Shown here: piece by piece, positions 22,581 through 29,826 of the stretch
How positions within the stretch are numbered: position 1 is the stretch's first letter
Layout of the letters: every line of letters begins with the position of its first letter
DNA from: WS-2 sp036507005
GTDB lineage: Bacteria; Eisenbacteria; RBG-16-71-46
DNA length: 64,000 bases
NCBI GenBank assembly: GCA_036507005.1
Contig: DASXQT010000075.1
Span: forward strand, 41,460-105,459
Direction: 5' to 3'
Notes under the pieces: model-generated
Told to the model about the DNA's origin: nothing
The model's database searches: none
What the model saw: the letters and a program-made list of their open reading frames with translations, nothing else
Translations under genes and position numbers: made by a program

Positions 22581-23911
22581 ACGGCGCCACGGTGATCCGG
22601 AACGCCCGTCACTGGCGGACGGGGGAGAGCATCGACCTCGCCTTCGACCGCGGCGTGATCCTGGCCTCGCCGCTGCGCGACGGATCGCGGGTCCTGGACG
22701 CGCGCGGCCTGGTGCTCGCCCCGGGGCTCGTGGACCTCCACGTGCACCTGCGCGAGCCCGGCCAGTCGGCGCGCGAGACCATCGAGCACGGCACGCGCGC
22801 GGCCGCGGCGGGGGGCTTCACGGCGGTGGCGTGCATGCCCAACACCGAGCCGGTGCTGGATTCGGCGGCCTGGATCGAGTGGGTGCGGTCCCGCGCCGAG
22901 GCGCGCGGCTACTGCCGCGTGCACCCGATCGGGGCGGTCACGGTGGGGCAGAAGGGCGAGCAGCTCACCGAGTTCTCGGCCCTCCAGTCGGCGGGCGCGG
23001 TGGCGCTCTCGGACGACGGCCGGCCGATCATGAGCGCTTCGGTGATGCGCCGCGCGCTCGAGCACGCCCGCGCCCTCGGGCTCCCCATCGTGGCCCACGA
23101 GGAGGATCTCACCCTCTCGGGCGAGGGGCAGGTGAACGAGGGGCGGGTCGCCACGCGGCTCGGGCTGCGCGGCCTGCCGGCCGCGGCCGAGAGCGTGATG
23201 GCGCGGCGCGACGTCGAGCTGGCGGCGCTCACCGGCGGCCACGTCCACCTCGCGCACCTCTCGTGCGCCGGGGCGCTCGACGCGCTGCGCGACGCGCGCG
23301 AGCGCGGGCTCCCGGTGACGGGCGAGACCTGCCCGCACTACTGGACGCTCACCGAGGAGGCGGTCGGCGACTACGACACCCACGCGAAGATGAAGCCGCC
23401 GCTCCGCTCGGAGCGCGGCCGCGCCGCGGTGATCGCGGCGATCCGCGACGGCGTGATCGACTGCCTCGCCACCGACCACGCGCCTCACACCCAGGAGGAC
23501 AAGCGCCAGCCCTTCGATCACGCCCCGTTCGGGATCGTGGGGCTCGAGACCGCGCTCGCCCTCACGATCACCCACCTGGTGCGGCCGGGCCACGTGCCGC
23601 TCGCGCGCGCGCTCGAGCTGTGGACCGAGGCGCCGCGGCGGGTGTTCGGGCTGCCCGAGGTGAGGCTCGAAGCCGGCTTCCCCGCCGACCTCGTGCTGAT
23701 CGATCCCGAGGTGGAGTGGGTCGTCGAGCCCGCGGCGTTCCAGTCGAAGGGGCGCAACACGCCGTTCGCGGGCTGGACGCTCGCGGGCCGCGCGCTCGCC
23801 ACCATCTGCGACGGCGAGATCACGCACCTCGATTCGGGGCTCGTGGTCGAGGGCGCAGGCTCGAGGCGGCGGGAGGCCTTCCGCCCGGACTCGGTCGCCA
23901 CGCCTCGGTAA
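22577..23911 (+). CDS. pyrC: Dihydroorotase (class I)
   Basis: A 444-aa metal-dependent amidohydrolase that cyclises carbamoyl aspartate. The metal-binding H-x-H sits at residues 55 and 57 in D-L-H-V-H-L-R-E-P-G. A-C-M-P-N-T-E-P, G-E-T-C-P-H-Y and the metal Asp in A-T-D-H-A-P-H are present. The C-terminus has D-L-V-L-I-D-P and F-Q-S-K-G-R-N-T-P-F-A-G. Length and motifs indicate the type I (AllB-like) dihydroorotase found beside pyrB. The ATG overlaps the pyrB TGA. Confidence 0.95.
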   Translation: MNGATVIRNARHWRTGESIDLAFDRGVILASPLRDGSRVLDARGLVLAPGLVDLHVHLREPGQSARETIEHGTRAAAAGGFTAVACMPNTEPVLDSAAWIEWVRSRAEARGYCRVHPIGAVTVGQKGEQLTEFSALQSAGAVALSDDGRPIMSASVMRRALEHARALGLPIVAHEEDLTLSGEGQVNEGRVATRLGLRGLPAAAESVMARRDVELAALTGGHVHLAHLSCAGALDALRDARERGLPVTGETCPHYWTLTEEAVGDYDTHAKMKPPLRSERGRAAVIAAIRDGVIDCLATDHAPHTQEDKRQPFDHAPFGIVGLETALALTITHLVRPGHVPLARALELWTEAPRRVFGLPEVRLEAGFPADLVLIDPEVEWVVEPAAFQSKGRNTPFAGWTLAGRALATICDGEITHLDSGLVVEGAGSRRREAFRPDSVATPR

Positions 23912-24217
23912 TCCCGCGCGCGGTTGCGGCTGGGACCTCACCGCCACGCGGGCAAGCGCGCTCGTCAGGCCGGGGAAGCCCGTGCTACCCTGCCCTGGCT
24001 TCCCGAAACAGGATGCGGTGCCCGTGCGCCTGCCGATACCCGCGGGGGGCGCTGCGGGCGGCGAACCCGGATTCGGCCGAGGAGCGGCCGGCGCTCCTCC
24101 CGCCTCGGACCTGCGGCTGCCATCGGCCGGGCGACCGCGGGCCTCCACGGCCACAGCGAGCGCTCCCTCGACGATGGATCGGAGGAATCCCCGGAGCCGG
24201 GGTATGGAACGACGGCG
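23912..24217. other. Structured spacer between pyrC and the TPR lipoprotein gene
   Basis: 306 bp with no gene I believe in. An 8-bp inverted repeat GGGAAGCC (23973-23980)/GGCTTCCC (23997-24004) flanks a possible -10 TACCCT (23986-23991). Further on GAGGAGCG (24079-24086) pairs perfectly with CGCTCCTC (24092-24099), and the alternative pair CCGAGG (24077-24082)/CCTCGG (24103-24108) would compete with it. The lipoprotein gene may therefore have its own regulated promoter inside the pyr cluster. Confidence 0.35.
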
Positions 24218-26512
24218 ATGCGAATGAGGGCGCAACTCCCAGGGCCGGGCCGGCGGGCGGGTACGCCCCGCCCTCCCGGCGCGCGCGCCTTCGCACTCCG
24301 GCTCGCCGCGCTGGCCGCGGCGCTGGCCGCGCTCTCCTCCTGCGCCTACTACAACACCTACTACCTGGCGCGGAAGTACTACTACCGCGGCACCAGCGGC
24401 GAGCCCTACTCGGTGGAAGGCCCGTCTCAGGCGAACGCCTCGCAGTTCAACAAGGCGATCGACTACTCCAAGAAGGTGCTGGCGCAGTATCCCAAGTCGA
24501 AGTGGGTGGACGACGCCTACCTGATGTGGGCGCGCTCGCTGCTCGGCAGGGACGACCCGATCCAGACCGTGAACATGCTTCAGGACTTCACCACGCGCTT
24601 CCCCAAGAGTCCGCTGGGCTCGGAGGCGATGTTCTACCTGGGCGTGGCCAACCGCCAGGCGCGGCGCTATGCGGATGCGCTCACCGCGCTCGACGAGTTC
24701 CTGCGCCGCGCTCCGCGCCACGCGCTCGCGCCCCACGCGTACCTCGAGCGCGCGCGCACCTTGGTGGCGCTCGAGCGCCCGGCGGAGGCGGCGGAGGCCG
24801 CCACCCGGCTGCTCGAGCGCTATCCCAAGAGCCCGCTCGTGCCCCGGGCGCTCGCCCTGCGCGCGGAGGCGCGGCTCGCCAACGGCGACTACGAGCTGGC
24901 GCGCGCCGACTTCCACGCCCTGGGCACGCGGGCGCTGAGCGACGAGGAACGCCTCGGGTTCCTCCTGCGCGAGGCGGATTGCATCGAGGCCGCCCGCCAG
25001 TACGAGAAGGAGCTGGCCCTGCTGCGCGACGCGCTCTCGCACGAGCACGAGCCCGTGGCGCCCGACACCACCGGCGGGAAGCCCGCCGTCGGGCCCACCA
25101 CGCCGGCCGCGCAGCACTGGGGGCGCCTCATGCTGCGCGTCGGCAGCGCCCAGCTCCTGGCGGGGCGCGTCCCCGATGCGCTCTCGGCCTACGAGCGCGT
25201 GGTCCACGCGTATCCCAAGACCGAGCTGGGCGCCGAGGCGCAGTACCGGCAGGGGTTCGCCTACGAAACCGCGGCCGAGGACTTCGACAAGGCGCGCGAC
25301 CAGTACCGGAAGGTCCGGGACCATCTGGCCTCGGGGCCGTCCTTCAACCTCGCCTCCGAGCGGCTGGGCAATCTCGACCGGCTCGCCCAGTACCGCAAGG
25401 CGGGCGGCGACTCGCTGCAGAAGGGAGCCGAGGCGGATTTCCTCCTCGCCGAGCTGTACCTGTTCACGCACGACAAGCCCGAGCGCGCGCTCGAGGAGTA
25501 CCGCCGCATCGCGAAGACCTATCGAGGCACGCCGTACGCGGCCAAGGCGATGAATGCCGAGGCCTGGGTGCTGAGCCGGAAGCTGGACCGCAAGGCCGAG
25601 GCCGAGAGCCTGTTCTGGCGGGTGGTGCGCGAGTATCCCGCGACCGACGAGCAGCTCGCCGCGCGCGATTACCTGGAGATCGCCGGGCAGAAGGTGCCGG
25701 ACAAGCTCATCAAGCGGCCGGCGCCCAAGCCGCCTCCGAAGCCCGCGCCGCGCGACACGCTGGGGCAGGCGCCCGCGCCACGCGACACGCTGCCGAAGGC
25801 GCCGGCGCCCCAGGCGCCGGCCGTCCTGGGTCCCGCGGTCCGCCCGCCGCTCGTCGCCGGTCCCGACTCGCTGCGGCTCGGGATCCGGCATCCGGGCGTG
25901 GGCCTGCAGGTGCCGGCCGGACCCGTGCCGTTCCCGGTCCCGCCGCCCACGCGGTCCGCAGGCGACAGCGGCGCGACTCGCGACACCGCCACCGCGCGCA
26001 GAGTCGCGCCGCCCGACACGGCGGCCCGGCGCGCGCCGGTGCTTCCGGCGGCCCGGGACACGGCGCCTGCTCGCCCGCGATTCGGCCTGCCGCGGCCCAC
26101 CCCGGCGCCGTGGACGGTCGCGCGCGACACGGCGCGTTCGATCGCGCGCGCGGACAGCGTGCGGCGTCCCGCGGCGCGCGACACGGGGCGCTCGGCGGCG
26201 CGGCCGGACACGGCGCGGCGGGCGATGGTGCGCGACACGGTGCGCTCGATCGCGCGCGCGGACAGCGTTCGGCGTCCCGCCATGCGCGACACGGCGCGGC
26301 GGGCGATGGTGCGCGACACCTCGCGCTCGGCGGCGCGGCCGGACACGGCGCATCGCGTCGCGGCGAAGCGCGCGCCGCGCGACACGGCGCACGCCGCGCG
26401 GCCCGATACCACGCGGCGGCGCACCGGCAAGCCGGCGCGCCGAGACACCACGCATTCGGGCGCCCGGCCGGATACCGCGGCCCCGGCGCCCGCGCGCGAC
26501 ACGAGGGAGTGA
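24218..26512 (+). CDS. TPR-repeat lipoprotein with long Arg-Asp-Thr repeat tail
   Basis: A 764-aa exported lipoprotein. The signal ends in the lipobox L-S-S-C (Cys42), followed by Y-Y-N-T-Y-Y, a start I associate with outer-membrane TPR proteins of FCB-like phyla. Residues about 65-490 hold TPR-type helical pairs (A-I-D-Y-S-K-K-V-L-A-Q-Y-P-K-S-K, L-D-E-F-L-R-R-A-P, Y-E-R-V-V-H-A-Y-P-K-T-E), similar in style to BamD/YbgF scaffolds. The last about 260 residues are Pro-rich, then Arg/Asp/Thr-rich with recurring A-R-D-T, A-R-P-D-T and A-R-A-D-S-V-R-R. It sits between pyrC and pyrK, which is unexpected; 6 bp separate it from pyrK. Function unknown, probably envelope assembly or binding. Confidence 0.78.
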   Translation: MRMRAQLPGPGRRAGTPRPPGARAFALRLAALAAALAALSSCAYYNTYYLARKYYYRGTSGEPYSVEGPSQANASQFNKAIDYSKKVLAQYPKSKWVDDAYLMWARSLLGRDDPIQTVNMLQDFTTRFPKSPLGSEAMFYLGVANRQARRYADALTALDEFLRRAPRHALAPHAYLERARTLVALERPAEAAEAATRLLERYPKSPLVPRALALRAEARLANGDYELARADFHALGTRALSDEERLGFLLREADCIEAARQYEKELALLRDALSHEHEPVAPDTTGGKPAVGPTTPAAQHWGRLMLRVGSAQLLAGRVPDALSAYERVVHAYPKTELGAEAQYRQGFAYETAAEDFDKARDQYRKVRDHLASGPSFNLASERLGNLDRLAQYRKAGGDSLQKGAEADFLLAELYLFTHDKPERALEEYRRIAKTYRGTPYAAKAMNAEAWVLSRKLDRKAEAESLFWRVVREYPATDEQLAARDYLEIAGQKVPDKLIKRPAPKPPPKPAPRDTLGQAPAPRDTLPKAPAPQAPAVLGPAVRPPLVAGPDSLRLGIRHPGVGLQVPAGPVPFPVPPPTRSAGDSGATRDTATARRVAPPDTAARRAPVLPAARDTAPARPRFGLPRPTPAPWTVARDTARSIARADSVRRPAARDTGRSAARPDTARRAMVRDTVRSIARADSVRRPAMRDTARRAMVRDTSRSAARPDTAHRVAAKRAPRDTAHAARPDTTRRRTGKPARRDTTHSGARPDTAAPAPARDTRE
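26128..26360 (+). repeat. Imperfect internal repeats encoding R-D-T/A-R-A-D motifs
   Basis: The segment at 26139-26160 recurs almost exactly at 26247-26268 (108 bp apart, 36 codons). Other blocks recur at 81 and 135 bp, so the array is composite. It lies in the 3' part of the TPR lipoprotein gene and is likely to vary in length between strains. Confidence 0.55.
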
Positions 26513-26518
26513 TCCCCG

Positions 26519-27391
26519 ATGGCCGAGCTGGCTCTCTGGACACAGGCCCGGGCCACGGTCGCGCGCCATCTCGACTACGGCGCGGGCCACCGCTGGCTCG
26601 ACCTCGACCTTCCCGACCCTTTCGCGGCTCCCGAGCCCGGCCAGTTCGTGCAGCTCCTGCTCGCCCCGCCCTCGCCCGTTCTGCTGCCGCGGCCGATGAG
26701 CGTCGCCGCGGTGGGCCCGGGCGCGGGCGGGCTCACGCTCGGCTTCCTCTACGCGGCGGTCGGAAGCGGGACGCGCGCGCTCGCGGCGCTCGCGCCGGGA
26801 GCCGGAGTGGACGTGCTGGGCCCGCTCGGCCGCGGCTTCCCGCTCTCGCGCCCCGGCACGCCCGTGCTGGTCGCGGGCGGCCGCGGGGTGGCGCCGCTGC
26901 TGTTCGCCGCTGCGGCGCTGGCGCGCGCGGGACGGCGGAGCGAGTTCCTGTTCGGTGCGCGCGATCGTGCGCGGCTCGTGGGGCTCGATCGGGCGCGCGC
27001 GGAGATCGCGGCGATGGGCGGCCGGCTCCACCTCTCGACCGACGACGGAAGCGAGGGCGAAGAGGGCGACGTGGTGCACCTGCTCGACCGGCTCGCGCCC
27101 GGCTTCCGCGCGCCGCTCGTGATCCACGCCTGCGGCCCGCACGCGATGCTCAAGGCGGTGGCGGAGTGGAGCGCCCGGGGCGGCGCCGAGGCGCACGTGG
27201 CGATGGAGTCGGTGATGGCGTGCGGCACCGGGGTGTGCCGCGGCTGCCCGCTCCCGCGCAGCGCCGGGGCGCGCGCCGCGTTCCGGAACGGCGACACTCC
27301 CTCGCTGCTCGGCAACCGCGAGTTCGCGATGTGCTGCACCGAGGGGCCGGTGTTCGAGGCGCGCGCGCTCGACTGGGAGCGCATCGAATGA
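26519..27391 (+). CDS. pyrK: Dihydroorotate dehydrogenase electron-transfer subunit PyrK
   Basis: A 290-aa FAD/[2Fe-2S] protein that passes electrons from class 1B dihydroorotate dehydrogenase to NAD. Ferredoxin-reductase-like FAD domain: P-G-Q-F-V-Q-L and R-P-M-S-V-A. The nucleotide domain begins L-V-A-G-G-R-G-V-A-P-L. Iron-sulfur ligands are C235, C240 and C243 in C-G-T-G-V-C-R-G-C, with C272/C273 near the end. ATG 26519 comes 6 bp after the lipoprotein stop, and the TGA overlaps the pyrD ATG. Its presence shows that the organism uses the NAD-linked type 1B enzyme. Confidence 0.9.
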   Translation: MAELALWTQARATVARHLDYGAGHRWLDLDLPDPFAAPEPGQFVQLLLAPPSPVLLPRPMSVAAVGPGAGGLTLGFLYAAVGSGTRALAALAPGAGVDVLGPLGRGFPLSRPGTPVLVAGGRGVAPLLFAAAALARAGRRSEFLFGARDRARLVGLDRARAEIAAMGGRLHLSTDDGSEGEEGDVVHLLDRLAPGFRAPLVIHACGPHAMLKAVAEWSARGGAEAHVAMESVMACGTGVCRGCPLPRSAGARAAFRNGDTPSLLGNREFAMCCTEGPVFEARALDWERIE

Positions 27392-28470
27392 GCCCGCGCC
27401 GCGTGACGGCGGGGACCGTCGGCAGGGGCGCGCGGGGCGCCAAGCCCGGCGCGCCGCGGCTCGGCGCTTCGCGTGCCCCCGGGCCCGACGGCACCGGGCT
27501 CGACCTGTCGGTGCGGATCGGGCCCGCGAGGCTCGCGAACCCGGTGCTCACCGCCTCCGGCACCTTCGGCTACGGCGACGAGTACGCCCACGTCGTGGAT
27601 CCGGCGCGGCTCGGCGCCGTGATCACCAAGACCGTGACGCTCGCGCCGCGTGCCGGGAATCCCCCGCAGCGCATCGCGGAGACCGCGGGCGGCATGCTCA
27701 ACTCGATCGGCCTCGAGAACGTCGGGCTCGAGCGCTTCCGAAGCGAGAAGCTGCCGCGCCTGCGCGCGCTCGGCGCGGTCGTCATCGCCTCGATCGGCGG
27801 CGAGACGCCGCGCGATCTCGAGCGCCTGCTCGAGGCGCTGGGCGCGGAGCCCGGCGTGGCGGGCTTCGAGATCAACTTCTCCTGCCCCAACGTGGCGCGC
27901 GGGGGCGCGCGCTACTGGGCGGTGCCGCGGAGGCTCGAGCGCACGCTCGCGCGCCTGCGCCCGCTCACCCGCGCCGCGCTGGTCGCCAAGCTCTCGCCCG
28001 ACGTCACCTCGATGGCCGACCTGGCCGTGGCGTGCGAGCAGGGCGGAGCGGACGCGCTGACCGCGGTCAACACCTTCGTGGGGATGGCGGTGGACCTCGA
28101 GGCCATGGGGTCCAGGCTCGGGCGCGCGACCGGCGGGCTCTCGGGCCCCGCGACCAAGCCGCTCGCCCTCGCGCGCTGCCACGAGGCCGCCGCGGCGGTG
28201 CGCATCCCGGTGATCGGCTCGGGCGGGATCATGAGCGGGCGCGACGCGCTCGAGTTCATCGCCGTGGGCGCCGCCGCGGTCCAGGTCGGGACCCTGTCGT
28301 TCGTGCGCCCGCAGGCGGCGCTCGAGGTGCTGGAGGAGATGCGCGAGCTGCTCGCGAAGCGCGGGATCCGGAGCCTCGACGAGTGGCGCGGCTGCCTCGC
28401 GGGCCTGGAGCGAGGCGATCGCGACGCGCGAGCGGTCGCGGCGCCTGCGCGCGCGGTGCGGCGCGCGTGA
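27388..28470 (+). CDS. pyrD: Dihydroorotate dehydrogenase, catalytic subunit (class 1B)
   Basis: A 360-aa FMN-dependent TIM barrel oxidising dihydroorotate to orotate. The core starts at L-S-V-R-I-G-P-A-R-L-A-N-P-V-L-T-A-S-G-T-F-G; before it lies an about 40-residue Arg/Gly/Ala-rich extension not needed in the family. The active-site Cys is in N-F-S-C-P-N. K-L-S-P-D-V-T, A-V-N-T-F-V-G-M-A and I-G-S-G-G-I bind substrate and FMN. Coupled to pyrK (ATGA) and to pyrF (GTGA). Confidence 0.93.
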   Translation: MSPRRVTAGTVGRGARGAKPGAPRLGASRAPGPDGTGLDLSVRIGPARLANPVLTASGTFGYGDEYAHVVDPARLGAVITKTVTLAPRAGNPPQRIAETAGGMLNSIGLENVGLERFRSEKLPRLRALGAVVIASIGGETPRDLERLLEALGAEPGVAGFEINFSCPNVARGGARYWAVPRRLERTLARLRPLTRAALVAKLSPDVTSMADLAVACEQGGADALTAVNTFVGMAVDLEAMGSRLGRATGGLSGPATKPLALARCHEAAAAVRIPVIGSGGIMSGRDALEFIAVGAAAVQVGTLSFVRPQAALEVLEEMRELLAKRGIRSLDEWRGCLAGLERGDRDARAVAAPARAVRRA

Positions 28471-29180
28471 GCGAGATCGCGATCGCCTACGACGTCGGCT
28501 CGCTCGCCGAGGCGCTTGCGCTCGACGAGCGCCTCGGGCCGGGCCCCGAGATCGCCAAGGTCGGGCTCGAGCTCTTCACCGCGGCCGGCCCCGAGGCGGT
28601 GCACGCGCTCGCGGGCCGCGGCCGGCGCGTGTTCCTCGACCTCAAGCTGCACGACATCCCGAACACGGTGCGGGGCGCCGCCACCGCGGCCGCACGGCTC
28701 GGGGCGGAGCTCCTGACCGTGCACGCGATGGGCGGCGGCGAGATGCTGCGCGCCGCGGTCGAGGGCGCCGCGAAGGGCGGCGGGAGGACCGGCGTGATCG
28801 CGGTCACCGTGCTCACCAGCCTCAACGCGTTCAACGCCCCGCCGGGGTTCACGAGCCCGCTCTGGGTCCCGACGGTCGCCGGGCAGCTGCTCGAGCTGGC
28901 CGAGCGCTCGGGAGCGCGCGGCATCGTGTGCGCGGCGGGCGACCTCGCGGCCCTGCGCGGCATGCATCGCGCGCCGTTCTACGCGGTCACGCCCGGGATC
29001 CGGCCGGCCGGCTCCCCGGCCCACGATCAGAAGCGGGTCGCGACGGTGGCTGAGGCGGTGCGCCTGGGGGCGAGCCTGATCGTGCTCGGCCGCGCCGTGA
29101 CCGCGGCCGCCGACCCGCGGGTGGCGCTCGAGGCCGCGCGCGCCGAATGCGATGCGGCAGCGGCGCTGGCGCAAACCTAG
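28467..29180 (+). CDS. pyrF: Orotidine 5'-phosphate decarboxylase
   Basis: A 237-aa enzyme for the last step of UMP synthesis. The catalytic tetrad motif D-L-K-L-H-D-I-P-N-T is intact near residues 57-66. L-T-V-H-A-M-G-G, V-T-V-L-T-S, V-T-P-G-I-R-P and a final L-I-V-L-G-R-A-V-T complete the phosphate site. The GTG start overlaps the pyrD stop. No terminator is visible before the sigma factor gene 50 bp downstream. Confidence 0.95.
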   Translation: MSEIAIAYDVGSLAEALALDERLGPGPEIAKVGLELFTAAGPEAVHALAGRGRRVFLDLKLHDIPNTVRGAATAAARLGAELLTVHAMGGGEMLRAAVEGAAKGGGRTGVIAVTVLTSLNAFNAPPGFTSPLWVPTVAGQLLELAERSGARGIVCAAGDLAALRGMHRAPFYAVTPGIRPAGSPAHDQKRVATVAEAVRLGASLIVLGRAVTAAADPRVALEAARAECDAAAALAQT

Positions 29181-29193
29181 CGGGCGCTTGAGT

Positions 29194-29223
29194 TTGACAG
29201 CGGCCCAGCCAAGGGGGTAGCGG
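29194..29223 (+). promoter_or_regulatory. Promoter directly before the ECF sigma gene
   Basis: TTGACA (29194-29199), 18-bp spacer, TAGCGG (29218-29223), six bases before the ATG at 29230. The -35 is a perfect sigma-70 consensus. The mRNA would be leaderless if the upstream ATG is used. Confidence 0.35.
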
Positions 29224-29229
29224 TCGGGA

Positions 29230-29826
29230 ATGAACACGGCCCCGCGGCGTACCGAGTGGATGGAGCCCGGAGAGGAGTCCGACCGGGTTCGCGAGGCGCA
29301 GGGCGGCAACACCCAGGCCTTCGGCCGGATCGTGCGCTGCTACCAGCGCGCCGTCCATCGCGTGGCCTACGGCGTGACGCGCAACGTGGGCGACGCCGAC
29401 GACGTGACGCAGGAGACGTTCCTGCGCGCATGGCAGGCGATCGGGCGGTTCCGCGTGGGCGAGCCGCTCTACCCGTGGCTCGCGCGCATCGCGCTGAACG
29501 TCTCGTTCTCGCTGCTGCGGCGCCGCAAGCGGCGGCCCGAGACCGCGCTCGAGCCGCTGGTCGAGGCCGGAGCGCAGTGGTCCGGGTCGGACGATCCGGT
29601 CGAGAACGCGGCCGCGGGCGAGCGGGACGAGAGGATCGCGAGGGCCTACGCCGGGCTCTCGGAGGAGCACCGCGCGGTGCTGGCGCTGCGCGTGGTGGAG
29701 GACCTCTCGTACGAGGAGATCGCGCGCACGCTGCGGATTCCCGTGGGCACCGTGATGTCGCGGCTGTCGCGGGCGCGCGCGGAGCTGAGGTCCCGCCTCG
29801 GGACCGTGACCGGGGAGAGCCAGTGA
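29230..29826 (+). CDS. ECF-type RNA polymerase sigma factor
   Basis: A 198-aa sigma-70-family factor with regions 2 and 4 only. Region 2: A-F-G-R-I-V-R-C-Y-Q-R-A-V-H-R-V-A-Y and the conserved D-A-D-D-V-T-Q-E-T-F-L-R-A-W. Region 4: Y-A-G-L-S-E-E-H-R-A-V-L, L-S-Y-E-E-I-A-R-T-L and G-T-V-M-S-R-L-S-R-A-R. Alternative start ATG 29260 gives M-E-P-G-E-E-S and would leave a short leader. It overlaps the next gene, an anti-sigma factor with a zinc motif, by 4 bp, the usual ECF pair layout. Confidence 0.92.
   Translation: MNTAPRRTEWMEPGEESDRVREAQGGNTQAFGRIVRCYQRAVHRVAYGVTRNVGDADDVTQETFLRAWQAIGRFRVGEPLYPWLARIALNVSFSLLRRRKRRPETALEPLVEAGAQWSGSDDPVENAAAGERDERIARAYAGLSEEHRAVLALRVVEDLSYEEIARTLRIPVGTVMSRLSRARAELRSRLGTVTGESQ

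Noticed and set aside
23960..24060. Possible cobalamin-type riboswitch (GGGGAAGCCCGTG segment)
   Set aside because: The other conserved blocks (GCCACTG, the AGYCMGGAGACC box) are missing and the downstream gene is not a B12 or TonB-receptor gene.
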